Shown: positions 7,106 through 15,710, counted from the stretch's first letter. The stretch is DNA of 64,000 bases from CAWJEL01 sp964647255 (GCA_964647255.1 CAZYGI010000001.1:124001-188000), one strand, 5' to 3'. Notes: generated by a model from the letters alone, not told the origin. Numbers and translations are program-made.

Positions 7106-10100
7106 TCACCGCTTCAATACCAACGGCAGATAGATGCGCCGCCCGCCCGGCGTCCCCGTCGGGGTGGCTGTCGCGCTGCGCGTCGCGGTGACCGTCGCCG
7201 TCGGCGTGGCCGTGCGCGCCGGCGTCGCAGTGGCTGTCGGCGTGGGCGTGCGGGCCACTTGCCCCGTGTATTCGTCCGCGCCGATGTCGTAGCCGGGGCC
7301 GTAGGGCCGCGGCTCGCCGTCCAGGTCCGTTGTCAGGCCGGCATTCACGCCCGCGTCCCTTGCGGCCGAGCCGGCGGTGAGGTGATAGTCGTTGCCGGCC
7401 GCGTTCGCGAAGGCCGGGCTGCCGCTCACATCCCCCTGGGACTGGATGGCGTTCAGGTTGTCGGTCACATACACACTGTTGCTGTACCAGAGGGTACTCA
7501 CCAGCGTCACCGGCTGATCTACCGCGCCAAGCCCCACCGTGTGTCCTGCGATGATCGTGTCCACGAACAGCGCGGATGCGTCCCGCACCACGGAGCCGAT
7601 CGGGAAGGCGTAGGGCAGAGGGCTGTCGAGGGTCAGCCGCCACGCGTCGCCGTACTGAACCGCCGCCAGCTTGCGCCAGGCCCGCGTTGTCCCGTTGGTG
7701 TGAAGGATGAGCAGCATGTCGCCGACGCGGTAGAAGCACGGGGTGCTGACCTTCAATTGCGTGCCGCTGGCATACGCCTCGGTCAGCGCCCCGGCGGCGA
7801 GCGGCGATTCGAGCCAGACGCCAGCGCCGACCAGGTTGTCGGCGACCGTGGTGTGCAGGAAACGGCCCCACGTCAACGGCTCCGACATGCTGCCGGTCTT
7901 GCCCAGCCAGACGCCGCTGCCCGCGGTGTCCGCCCGGTTGTGTGCGATCACGGAGTTGGTCACGCTGAACGCGTTGCTGCTGGCGATGGCAAGGCCGCCG
8001 CCCACGCCGGTCATCCCCGCGTTCTTCGCCGCGATGTTGCCCACGACCGTGTTGGCATCGAGCCGCGCCGCATAGCTCGGCCCCAGGTAAATCCCGCCGC
8101 CCGTGCCCGCGCCGCCCTGGCTGCCCAGGTTGTCCGCGATCAGATTGTGCGTCACGGTGAAGACGTCGGTCGAATTCATCGTATTGCGCGCCACGTACAG
8201 ACCGCCGCCCCGGCCGGCGCCCGAGACGCTGGCGATATTACCCTGCACGGTGTTGCCGGAGAAGACCGTCGGGCCGCTGAGGTCGGCCGCGCGCAGCCCC
8301 AGGCCGATCGTCGCGCCGCCCCCGCTGCCCCCGCCCGCTGTGGCCGCGGTGTTGCCCCGGAGGGTGTTTTGGGATGCCGTCACCTTGCCGCTGGCGCAGA
8401 GGCCGCCGCCCCCGCCGCCCGCGGCCGCTGTGCCGGCGATGTTGTCCTGGATCGTGTTGCCCGTGAAGGAAACGGATGGGCCGCCGCTGTACACGTCGGC
8501 ATAGAGGGCGACCCCGCCGCAGTAGCCCGCCTGGGCCGTGGCGCCGGTGTTGCCGCGGAAGGTGTTGCCGCTGATCGTCGCATCGGCGCCGAACAGCTCG
8601 AGGCCGCCCGCGCCGCTTTTCCACCCCAACGTGTTGGCCGCGGCGGTGCTGCCCGTGTTGCCGGTCACGGTGTTGCCGGTCAGCGTCGCCACGGCCCGGA
8701 CGGACAGGGTCACGTGGTCGAAGCTCAGCCCGCCGCCGACCCCCTGATCCGCGGTGCTGGCGACGTTGTTCTGGATCGTGTTGTCGCGCAGGGTCAGGAC
8801 GCCGCTGTCCGCGTAGAACCCGCCGCCGAAGCCGTATTTCCCCTTGCTGGCCGTGTTCGCGGCCAGGACGTTGTTGCTCAACACCGCCGTCACGCCACTG
8901 GCAAAGATACCGCCGCCCAGGCCCGTGAAGCCCTGGCTGCCGGTGTTGCCCTGCACCGTGTTACCGGCCAGCGTCACCGTCCCGCGCGGCGTCTGGGCCG
9001 AGATCTCGATGCCACCGCCGAAGCCGTAGCCGGTGCGGTTGGCGATATTGTCGCGCACGGTGTTGCCTGTCAGCACCGTGTCGAAAGGCTCGTTCAAGGA
9101 GATGCCGCCGCCCCGGCTGAGGTCGTTGACCGCGGAATCTGCCGCGACAGTGGCGCCGCCGATGTTGCCCTGGATCGTGTTGCCGGTCAGCGTCGCCTTG
9201 ACCCGCCACAGCTCAACCCCGCCGCCACGGCAGAGGGCCATGATGGGCGCGGTGTTGCCGCAGGCGGCATTGCCCTGGACGGTGTTGTCCGTCAGCGTGA
9301 CCGTCGCGGTGCGGATGTTGAGGTCCGAGACGGCGTAGAAGCCGCCGCCGTCGCCGGTGGTGGCCGTCGCCGCGGTGTTGCCGGTCAGGCGGTTGCCCGT
9401 GACGGTCGCGTGGGTGTCGCGCAGGAAGACGCCGCCGCCGCTGCCCCAGCCGGCCGCGCTGGCGCGGTTGTCCTGGACCGTGTTATCCGTGAAGGTGAGC
9501 TCGCTGCCGTCGGCCCGGAGCCCGCCGCCGTAGCCCGCCGCGCCCGCCGCCGTGGTCGCGGTGTTGCCGGCGAGCGTGTTGCCGGACAGGGACGCGGCGG
9601 CCGTGTCCAGGTGGACGCCGCCGCCCCAGCCGCCGCCCGCAGTGCTGGCGGTGTTGTTCCGAATGGTGTTGCCGGAGAGGACTACGGGGCCGCCCCAGCC
9701 GGGATAGTTCTTGACCAGGACGCCGCCGCCGTTGCCGTTGCCGCCCCCGCTGGCGCGGTTGTTCTCGACGGTGCACCCGTCCAGCGTCAACGTGCTGAAC
9801 AGGGCCGCCAGCCCGCCGCCGTAGCCCGCCGCCGCGGTGCTGGCCGTGTTGTTGGTGATCGCGCAGTTGTGGAACGTCGCCTGGGCGAGGAAGACATAGA
9901 CGCCCCCGCCGGCCGCCAGGGTCGCGCCGCCATAACCGCCCAGCCCGGTCGCGTCCCCGCCGGTGATCCGCAGACCCTCGACGGTAGCTGCCGGGGCGGT
10001 TGTCACCGTGCCGGAGATGACCAGCCCCCGGCCCAACCCTTGCGCGTCGATCGTGGTGAGGTTGGCGGATGGGTTCGGCGTGTTCCAGTTCGCGGTCGTG

Positions 10101-10414
10101 AAGCCCCCGCGGACCGTCGCTTTCTTGTCCAGAAAGACGACCTGCTTGATGCCCGCACGCGTAGTGACGCCGGTGTACGTGCCGGCCGCCACACGGATTT
10201 CATCCCCGGCAGCCGCGGCGTCCACCGCGGCCTGGATCGCCGCGTAGCACGGGCTGGCGCCGCCGCAGTTGCCGGCCGGAGCGACGTAGCGCACGGTGGC
10301 AGCCGACCCCCATCCCGCCGCGGCCCGTGATCCCATCACGCCGGTTGCCAGCGTCAACGCAAAACCGACGGCCAACGCAAAGGCAGCGCCCATACGACTG
10401 AAACGATGATTCAT
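7106..10414 (-). CDS. Giant secreted right-handed beta-helix protein with Pro/Thr linker and IYLPLVLKR tail
   Basis: An exported protein of 1102 residues. Residues 1-32 form a signal peptide. Next comes 'YVAPAGNCGGASPCYAAIQA', the usual start of parallel beta-helix surface proteins. About twenty coils follow, each with a variant of GNTVxxNxAS followed by GxGGG, a Gly/Asn/Thr-rich repeat of roughly 45 residues. Near the C-terminus 'GSAARDAGVNAG' and 'GYDIGADEY' match the choice-of-anchor Q type end of such proteins. A Thr/Pro/Ala-rich linker then leads to IYLPLVLKR. The start at 10414 is favoured by GGAGG just upstream and by the signal peptide; longer starts would not be exported. Adhesion or polysaccharide interaction is plausible but not shown. 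Confidence 0.8.
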   Translation of the reverse strand: MNHRFSRMGAAFALAVGFALTLATGVMGSRAAAGWGSAATVRYVAPAGNCGGASPCYAAIQAAVDAAAAGDEIRVAAGTYTGVTTRAGIKQVVFLDKKATVRGGFTTANWNTPNPSANLTTIDAQGLGRGLVISGTVTTAPAATVEGLRITGGDATGLGGYGGATLAAGGGVYVFLAQATFHNCAITNNTASTAAAGYGGGLAALFSTLTLDGCTVENNRASGGGNGNGGGVLVKNYPGWGGPVVLSGNTIRNNTASTAGGGWGGGVHLDTAAASLSGNTLAGNTATTAAGAAGYGGGLRADGSELTFTDNTVQDNRASAAGWGSGGGVFLRDTHATVTGNRLTGNTAATATTGDGGGFYAVSDLNIRTATVTLTDNTVQGNAACGNTAPIMALCRGGGVELWRVKATLTGNTIQGNIGGATVAADSAVNDLSRGGGISLNEPFDTVLTGNTVRDNIANRTGYGFGGGIEISAQTPRGTVTLAGNTVQGNTGSQGFTGLGGGIFASGVTAVLSNNVLAANTASKGKYGFGGGFYADSGVLTLRDNTIQNNVASTADQGVGGGLSFDHVTLSVRAVATLTGNTVTGNTGSTAAANTLGWKSGAGGLELFGADATISGNTFRGNTGATAQAGYCGGVALYADVYSGGPSVSFTGNTIQDNIAGTAAAGGGGGGLCASGKVTASQNTLRGNTAATAGGGSGGGATIGLGLRAADLSGPTVFSGNTVQGNIASVSGAGRGGGLYVARNTMNSTDVFTVTHNLIADNLGSQGGAGTGGGIYLGPSYAARLDANTVVGNIAAKNAGMTGVGGGLAIASSNAFSVTNSVIAHNRADTAGSGVWLGKTGSMSEPLTWGRFLHTTVADNLVGAGVWLESPLAAGALTEAYASGTQLKVSTPCFYRVGDMLLILHTNGTTRAWRKLAAVQYGDAWRLTLDSPLPYAFPIGSVVRDASALFVDTIIAGHTVGLGAVDQPVTLVSTLWYSNSVYVTDNLNAIQSQGDVSGSPAFANAAGNDYHLTAGSAARDAGVNAGLTTDLDGEPRPYGPGYDIGADEYTGQVARTPTPTATATPARTATPTATVTATRSATATPTGTPGGRRIYLPLVLKR

Positions 10415-10441
10415 CGTGGCCTCCTGCGGAACCGCCCAATG

Positions 10442-10582
10442 AGCCGCCGAACGCATCACCGAACGCATCACCGAATGAATTCGGCGGCTGCTATGCCAAA
10501 CCCGTTGAAACGGGTGCGCCCCACGGCGCCGCGCCAACCTGTTTGAACAGGTTTGGCATACCAGGCATCGGTTTCAACCGAT
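10442..10582. repeat. Cluster of nested palindromes upstream of the beta-helix gene
   Basis: AGCCGCCGAA (10442-10451) pairs with 10480-10489 around two direct copies of CGCATCACCGAA. TATGCCAAACC (10492-10502) pairs with 10550-10560. Three small hairpins with a TTGAA/TTCAA core follow one another at 10500-10515, 10536-10553 and 10567-10582. They resemble REP-like elements. The promoter of the beta-helix gene must lie in or near this cluster. Confidence 0.75.
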
Positions 10583-10611
10583 GAACGCACCGCCGAACGC
10601 ACGGTGGCGTC

Positions 10612-10758
10612 TCAGCCTACCCGTTGCCCCGCCCGCGCCAGGTTGAGCGCCAGCAGCCGCCCCAGGATCTCGTCGTCAGACAGATCTTGCGGCCAGCCGT
10701 ACGCGGCAAGCATGGCCGCGTACGGCACCCGGTGCACGAAGTGCAGCCAGGTCGAGCC
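10612..10758 (-). pseudogene. Isolated C-terminal tail of a type IIL restriction-modification enzyme (copy B)
   Basis: The minus strand encodes 'GSTWLHFVHRVPYAAMLAAY', GWPQDLSDDEILGRLLALN and LARAGQRVG, then TGA at 10612-10614. It is uninterrupted, and the frame continues upstream to 10860 with unrelated sequence. It shares TWLxFVHR with copy A, which the intact enzyme lacks, so copies A and B may descend from the same lost paralog. It could be read as a short protein, but there is no ribosome-binding site or typical start. Confidence 0.65.
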
Positions 10759-10865
10759 ATGTGGGCCGGTTATTGCTCCAAATGGCTTACGCTTCTGATG
10801 GGCGATCACCGTCGCTAGACATCTGACCCGGTCTGGTATATGATGTCGTCCGGAGGTCATAGCCC

Positions 10866-11114
10866 ATGAAGGCAGATCCTTTGCTCGATCGTATCGTTAT
10901 CAATCCGCGCGTGCTGGTCGGTAAACCGATCGTGCGCGGCACGCGTCTGACGGTGGAGTACATCCTCAACTTGTTGGCGCATGGCGCGACTGAGGCTGAG
11001 ATTCTGGCGGAATATGATGGCCTCACACGCGCTGATCTTCAGGCCTGCCTGTTGTTTGCGGCCCAATCTCTGCAAAGCACCCTCTTCATGCCCCTGACGA
11101 TGGAGCCTGCCTGA
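10866..11114 (+). CDS. DUF433 antitoxin-like protein
   Basis: The 82-residue protein has the DUF433 pattern: 'DRIVINPRVLVGKPIVRGTR', then LTVEYILNLLAHGATEAEILAEY and a C-terminal LTRADLQACLLFAAQSL. DUF433 proteins contain a winged-helix-like fold and are usually encoded just before a DUF5615 PIN-like protein in VapBC-like modules. GGAGGT at 10851-10856 supports the ATG at 10866. Its stop overlaps the start of the following reduced toxin gene by one base, the usual arrangement, so the module is recognisable although the toxin is broken. Confidence 0.85.
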   Translation: MKADPLLDRIVINPRVLVGKPIVRGTRLTVEYILNLLAHGATEAEILAEYDGLTRADLQACLLFAAQSLQSTLFMPLTMEPA

Positions 11115-11236
11115 TGCGTTTCCTGGTGGCGGTCAAGATTGACGTCCTGCGCCAGTTACTTGCCAGCTACGCGGATCGGCTGGTTGATCAATACGTTGTG
11201 GTGACAGAGACGCGCGTGCGTTTTGCCGCCCGGTAG
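11114..11236 (+). pseudogene. Internally deleted DUF5615-type toxin remnant
   Basis: The frame encodes only 40 residues, beginning MRFLV, the conserved DUF5615 opening. It jumps quickly to a C-terminal-like 'LVDQYVVVTETRVRFAAR'. Intact family members are about 110 residues and carry the acidic PIN-like residues in the missing middle. The ATG overlaps the antitoxin stop, and the reading frame is kept, so the loss looks like an in-frame internal deletion. A nuclease activity is not expected. Confidence 0.65.
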
Positions 11237-11254
11237 CGCATTCCCTCAGTTCAT

Positions 11255-14116
11255 CTATTTCCCCACCCGTTCCAGGTTCAGCGCCAGCAGCCGCGCCAGG
11301 ATCTCATCGTCCGTCAAATCTGCCGGCCAGCCGTACGCGGCGAGCACGGCCGCGTCGAGCGCGCGGTGCGCCAGATCAAGCCAGGCCGGCCGCGCGTTGT
11401 AGAGCGCGGTGAGGGTGCGCTGCTTGCGCTCGGCTTCGGATGCGCCGGCCGGGTTCAACCACGCATCGCGCTTCGCGACCAGCTCCGCTGCAGCCGCGGC
11501 GATGGCGCGCACCCGCGGGTCACCCGCCGGCTCGCGGCCGGGCGGCCAGGGGAAGGGGAAGGTCTCGAAGGTCATGGTCTGAGAGTACCGGAAACCGCTT
11601 TCAGCTTCGCGGAGTTGTGTACCAGTTCCCCGTGCCCAAAGCTCGTGAACCTTTGAGTGCAAAACACCCATGAAGTAATCGTCTTCACGTGCGAAAATGA
11701 CCACTTGTCCATCGGGAAGCGTCGTTGCGTCCAGGTACACAAACAACCTATGCTTTGCCACCCGCGGAGTAGCGATGTAGCGAGATAGGGGCGCTATTGC
11801 TGCTCGCAGATCGGGTGCTGCCCGCCCATGAATCCACCAGTGCGCTCTCTCTCGGTCGTTGCGCACCTTGCCTCGCTCTGGTTTCACGTTCGCTTTCACG
11901 TATTCGTATGGTCTTTCGTACAGCGCAGCTTCCATCTCAGTCATGTCAACGCCGAAGTCGATGATGAACATATTGCGGGGACGCTGAGTAATATCAAGAC
12001 CATTCACCCAAGGCCGAATAACCTGACGATTGCTTCTACCATTTGGGTTCAATGGTTCTGCCATCATCTCTGCTGCCATCTGACTCGAAATGTCGAACTT
12101 GCCTTTCTTGGTATCACCTATGAAGGCAATGTTCGCGTTCTCGGATAGCACATGGGCATTCGTTAAATCCGCTGCTGAAGTCAAGTCCGCATTGATATCG
12201 GTCACAGGTAGGTTGTTGAGGCTTTTCTTGCCCTCAGAGCCATCATCAAATGCGACCATCGCAACGTGCACGGCTGCGCCATCCAGCACCCAATTCCGAT
12301 CCGACTGCGCCCAGAAGATGTCGCCGGTCTCCTTGATCCGCTCCAATACCTTGCGGTTTGCGCCGCCGCGGATCGCCTGCGTCGCCAGCAGCCCGGCCCG
12401 CTTCGCCTTCCCCGCGGCGATCTGCGCCCGCGTCTTCTCGAACCAGTAGCACACCAGGTCGGCGAACGCCGGGACGCGGCCCTCGTAGAGCTTGAACAGC
12501 GCGTCAACGTACGCGTCGCCCAACTCTTTGCGAATCTTGTTCCCGCCCAAAAACGGCGGGTTCCCGATGATCACGTCCGCCGCGGGCCAGTCGGGTTCGA
12601 CCGGCGAAGACCCTAAAGGTTTTGGAAAACCTTTAGGGTCTGCCATCGCCAGGATCGCGTCCATCTGTCGGATCGCGTCCAGAGGCTTAAGGATCGGCTC
12701 GGCCGGGACGCCGTAGCCGTTCTCGCGGAACCACTGGATGTAGCCGATCCAGATGGTGGCCTGCGCCAACTCGCGGGCGTAGAGGTTGATCTCGATGCCG
12801 TGGAGCTGCTCCGGCGAGACCAGCGGCAGCGCGCGGCTGTCGCCCAGGCTCACGGCCAGGTTGATGACCTCCTGCTCCAGGTCGAGCAGCGCGCGCAGGC
12901 TGATGTAGAGGAAATTTCCGCTGCCGCACGCGGCGTCGAGCACCTGCACCGCGGCCAGCTCGGCGCGAAAGCCGCGCAGCACGCCGAACAGCTCCGCCTC
13001 GATCTTCGCCAGTTGCCGGGTCTTCTGCGGCGATGGCTTGCTCCCGGCGATCAGCTCGCGCTTTTGGGCCTTGACCTTGACCTCAGCCTTGACCTCCTCC
13101 CACCGCCGGCGCAGCGGCGCCATCAGCACCGGCTCGACGATCAGGAGGATATCGTCCTTGCCGGTGTAGTGCGCGCCGAGCTGCGAGCGTTTGCCGGGGT
13201 CCAGGCTGCGTTCGAACAGGGTGCCGAGCACGGAGGGTTCGATGGCGGCCCAGTCCAGCCCGCTCACCTCGGCCAGGATGCGCAGCCCGTCCGCGTCGAG
13301 CTCCAGCGCCGTGTCATCCTCGAACAGCCCGCCGTCCACGTGCGGCACATCTTCGACGCCGAACGAGCCGCCGGTCGCCATCGCCGCGAAGAGCTGGCGC
13401 ACCTGGCTGGTGAACGCGGCCGGTGAGCGGTGCGGCTTGGTGGCCAGCCGGGTGAAGAGCTTGTTCGGCAGGATGCCCGCGTCCTCGGCGAAGAGGCAGA
13501 AGAGCAGCCGGATCAGGAAATGGGCGCTGGCGTGGGGGTCGTGCCCGCGAGCGCGCAGCAGCGCAGCCAATCGGGCGAAGTGCGTCGCGGCTTCCTCCGT
13601 CACCTGCTCCGGCGTCCTGGCATCGCGCAGCGCGTCCGGGTCGGTGAACGCCTGGCGCAGGATCGCCAGCTTGTCGGGGATCAGCAGGTCGTCCAGGCTC
13701 AGCTCGTAGACGCGCTTGACGGTGTTGGTGAAATTGGTGTGGATGAGGATGCGCTGCATATCGGAGACGATCAGCAGCGGCGGGTTCAGCAACGATTCGC
13801 GGTACTGCAGGAGCTGGCGGTAGGCCCGGTCCAGGTCGGCGTGCCCGCCCTTGTACTCCCAGGCGAAGTAGCCCATCTTCCAGACGTCGGCGAAGCCCTG
13901 GGTGAGGATTGGCAACTTCCGGGAAGTTGCCAACCCTGATTTGAGCGCGCCGGCCTCGAAGGTGTACCAGCGGCCGGCCGGGTCGGCCTCGGTCGGGGTC
14001 GGCTGGCCGAGCAGCGCGCACAGGTCGTTGAAGTGCGACTGGCTAGCCGAGCGCTCCTTGAGCGCCGCGTGGCGCCATTTGGCGACGAAGTCTTGAGGGG
14101 TAAGCGTGTGTGTCAT
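11255..14116 (-). CDS. Type IIL (MmeI-like) restriction-modification enzyme
   Basis: One 953-residue chain combines nuclease and adenine methyltransferase functions. The N-terminal PD-(D/E)xK nuclease shows D77-x9-E87-x-K89 in 'FADVWKMGYFAWEYKG', the same spacing as MmeI. A helical region follows. The methyltransferase has motif I 'VLDAACGSGNFLYIS' and motif IV 'IIGNPPFLGG'. The C-terminal target-recognition region ends in 'AYGWPADLTDDEILARLLAL'. Such enzymes methylate one strand and cut at a distance, defending against foreign DNA. Two short palindromic inserts lie in frame: one near residues 60-73, next to the nuclease core, and one just before motif IV. Both leave the active-site motifs intact. 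No separate specificity subunit is present or needed. Confidence 0.9.
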   Translation of the reverse strand: MTHTLTPQDFVAKWRHAALKERSASQSHFNDLCALLGQPTPTEADPAGRWYTFEAGALKSGLATSRKLPILTQGFADVWKMGYFAWEYKGGHADLDRAYRQLLQYRESLLNPPLLIVSDMQRILIHTNFTNTVKRVYELSLDDLLIPDKLAILRQAFTDPDALRDARTPEQVTEEAATHFARLAALLRARGHDPHASAHFLIRLLFCLFAEDAGILPNKLFTRLATKPHRSPAAFTSQVRQLFAAMATGGSFGVEDVPHVDGGLFEDDTALELDADGLRILAEVSGLDWAAIEPSVLGTLFERSLDPGKRSQLGAHYTGKDDILLIVEPVLMAPLRRRWEEVKAEVKVKAQKRELIAGSKPSPQKTRQLAKIEAELFGVLRGFRAELAAVQVLDAACGSGNFLYISLRALLDLEQEVINLAVSLGDSRALPLVSPEQLHGIEINLYARELAQATIWIGYIQWFRENGYGVPAEPILKPLDAIRQMDAILAMADPKGFPKPLGSSPVEPDWPAADVIIGNPPFLGGNKIRKELGDAYVDALFKLYEGRVPAFADLVCYWFEKTRAQIAAGKAKRAGLLATQAIRGGANRKVLERIKETGDIFWAQSDRNWVLDGAAVHVAMVAFDDGSEGKKSLNNLPVTDINADLTSAADLTNAHVLSENANIAFIGDTKKGKFDISSQMAAEMMAEPLNPNGRSNRQVIRPWVNGLDITQRPRNMFIIDFGVDMTEMEAALYERPYEYVKANVKPERGKVRNDRERAHWWIHGRAAPDLRAAIAPLSRYIATPRVAKHRLFVYLDATTLPDGQVVIFAREDDYFMGVLHSKVHELWARGTGTQLREAESGFRYSQTMTFETFPFPWPPGREPAGDPRVRAIAAAAAELVAKRDAWLNPAGASEAERKQRTLTALYNARPAWLDLAHRALDAAVLAAYGWPADLTDDEILARLLALNLERVGK
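12608..12641. repeat. Perfect 16-bp-arm palindrome in frame inside type IIL gene
   Basis: AGACCCTAAAGGTTTT (12608-12623), GG, then its exact reverse complement at 12626-12641. On the coding strand it supplies DPKGFPKPLG just ahead of motif IV. The element is AT-richer than its surroundings. Confidence 0.9.
13909..13933. repeat. Palindrome in frame inside type IIL gene
   Basis: TTGGCAACTTCC (13909-13920) and GGAAGTTGCCAA (13922-13933) form a 12-bp inverted repeat around one G; with one mismatch the arms extend to 16. It encodes LATSRKLPI, between 'EAGALKSG' and the nuclease aspartate. Confidence 0.85.
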
Positions 14117-14216
14117 GGCATTGTACGGTGTCGCGTGCTGCGATCGAATTCATGGGCCATTATAGGCGGGCCGCGCGGTTTCTGCAATCGGGTTGGACCG
14201 GATGGCGCCGGCGGGA

Positions 14217-15710
14217 CTAACTCCGGCGCAGCCCCTTCGGGTAACGGCTTTTCACGCGCCCGTCCGTGCGTTTGCCCCAACCCATCGGGAATCCGTCCAC
14301 GGCGACCAGCGTCCAACCGTCTTCGCCGGGGCTTGTCAGCGTCTCCCCGCGCAGGTAGGCGGCCAGTTCGGCTGCGGCCGCAGGCAGGTCAAGGACTCGA
14401 CGGGCATCCTCTGGCCGAAGCCCCAGCGCCAGCGCGTGCGACGGTTCGAACCGATCGCCCTTGAGCGTCCCCAGCCACCAGCCGGGATGCAGGTAGCGCA
14501 GGGCGGTCAGATCGGGCATACCTGCGGGCAGGGCATACAGGTAGGAGCCGACCAATGCCAGTTGTTCCACCGTGGGTTCACCGGTCAAATGTGCGGCGCA
14601 GAAGTTGCGATAGGCCGCTTCGTCCGTCCGCGTGAGTTTCGCCGGTCGCCAGGCCTTGGGTGGTTGGTTGGCGGGCATGTCAGCCGCCCGTCCCAGCACG
14701 GCGACGAAATGCCCCTCGCCCGGTGCCAGGTGCGGCCACAGGCGGACGGTGCGCGCCAGGGCAGGTGCAAGACCCGCCCCTACGGAAATCCAATCGGGCC
14801 GGCCGGGCGAGAAGCCTGGGCGCTGCGGCGGCTTGATCAGCGCGAAGTCGGGGTGGTCCGCCAGGAAGCGCGCCACCGTCCCCTCGTTTTCCTCCGGGTT
14901 GAAGGTGCACGTCGAATAGACCAACCGGCCGCCGGGGCGCACCAGGCGCGCGGCTTGCTCGATGATGCCGGCCTGACGCAGCGCGCAACCGCGCACGAGC
15001 TCCGGCGCCCACTCGATCCGCGCGGCCTCGCCCTTGCGCATCATTCCCTCGCCCGAGCAGGGCGCGTCCACCAGCACCCGGTCGAAGAAGCCGGGAAACC
15101 GTTCGGCCAGCCGTTCCGGCGTCTCGTTGATGACGGCGGCGTTCGGCGCGCCCCAGCGCTCCAGGTTGCCGGCCAGCTCCCAGGCGCGCTTGGGGTGGAT
15201 CTCGTTGGCGACCAGCAAGCCTCGGTTCCCCATCAGGCTGGCGATGTGAGTCGCCTTGCCGCCCGGCGCCGCCGCCAGGTCGAGCACGCGTTCGCCCGGC
15301 TGCGGATCGAGCAGCTCGGCCACGGCCATCGCGGACGGATCCTGGAGGTAGTAGAGGCCGGCGGCGTGGTAGGGGTGCTTGCCGGGACCTACCCCCCCGG
15401 CCCCCCTCCCTGCGAGGGAAGGGGGCGATGAACTCCCCTCCCCTTGCAGGGGAGGGGCTGGGGGTGAGGTGCGTTCGTCCACGACAAATCCGGCCGGGCA
15501 CCACGGAACCGGCGACAAGTCGAATGGCGCGAGGTCGCGAAACATCTCCGGCTCGATCTTGAGCGTGTTCACCCGCAGCCCGACGCTGACCGGCGCGTCA
15601 TAACTGGCGAGGAACGGCGGGAACTCGTCGCCGAGCAGCGCGGCCATGCGCGCCAGGAAGGGCGCGGGGATTGACCAAGAAAGACCCTGTGTGGTCTGCG
15701 ATCCTGCCAT
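14217..15710 (-). CDS. RsmB/NOP-family RNA (cytosine-5) methyltransferase, RsmF-like
   Basis: This 497-residue protein methylates cytosine C5 in rRNA or tRNA. 'ERVLDLAAAPGGKATHIASL' is the SAM-binding motif. DAPCSGEGMMRK holds the cysteine that helps release product and 'YSTCTFNPEENE' the catalytic cysteine. The N-terminal part opens with 'PAPFLARMAALLGDEFPPFL' and the last 120 residues form the RsmF-type C-terminal domain. Two repeat-derived inserts are visible: about 28 residues at 15388-15471, in the N-terminal region before 'YHAAGLYYLQDPSA', and about 8 at 14761-14783, after the methyltransferase core. The exact modified base cannot be told from sequence. The gene is not tightly linked to neighbours. 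Confidence 0.88.
   Translation of the reverse strand: MAGSQTTQGLSWSIPAPFLARMAALLGDEFPPFLASYDAPVSVGLRVNTLKIEPEMFRDLAPFDLSPVPWCPAGFVVDERTSPPAPPLQGEGSSSPPSLAGRGAGGVGPGKHPYHAAGLYYLQDPSAMAVAELLDPQPGERVLDLAAAPGGKATHIASLMGNRGLLVANEIHPKRAWELAGNLERWGAPNAAVINETPERLAERFPGFFDRVLVDAPCSGEGMMRKGEAARIEWAPELVRGCALRQAGIIEQAARLVRPGGRLVYSTCTFNPEENEGTVARFLADHPDFALIKPPQRPGFSPGRPDWISVGAGLAPALARTVRLWPHLAPGEGHFVAVLGRAADMPANQPPKAWRPAKLTRTDEAAYRNFCAAHLTGEPTVEQLALVGSYLYALPAGMPDLTALRYLHPGWWLGTLKGDRFEPSHALALGLRPEDARRVLDLPAAAAELAAYLRGETLTSPGEDGWTLVAVDGFPMGWGKRTDGRVKSRYPKGLRRS
14761..14783. repeat. GTAGGGGCGGG-type repeat in frame in RNA methyltransferase gene
   Basis: The 23 bases beginning GCAGGTGCAAGACCC and ending CGCCCCTAC encode VGAGLAPA on the minus strand. 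The GTAGGGGCGG core (reverse strand) is shared with the palindrome at 33768-33795, so the two may be one family. Confidence 0.6.
15388..15471. repeat. Inverted pair of C-rich repeats in frame in RNA methyltransferase gene
   Basis: Two imperfect copies of a C-rich element face each other. The second contains the hairpin CCCCTCCCC-TTGCA-GGGGAGGGG (15434-15456). Together they add about 84 bases, that is 28 residues (SPPAPPLQGEG and a mirrored part), without a frame change. Confidence 0.8.

Noticed and set aside
7259..10330. Long open frame (1023 codons) opposite the beta-helix gene
   Set aside because: It mirrors a GC-rich repeat gene. Its translation is Arg/Ala/Gly-rich and without domains, while the minus strand has a signal peptide, beta-helix repeats and a tail motif.
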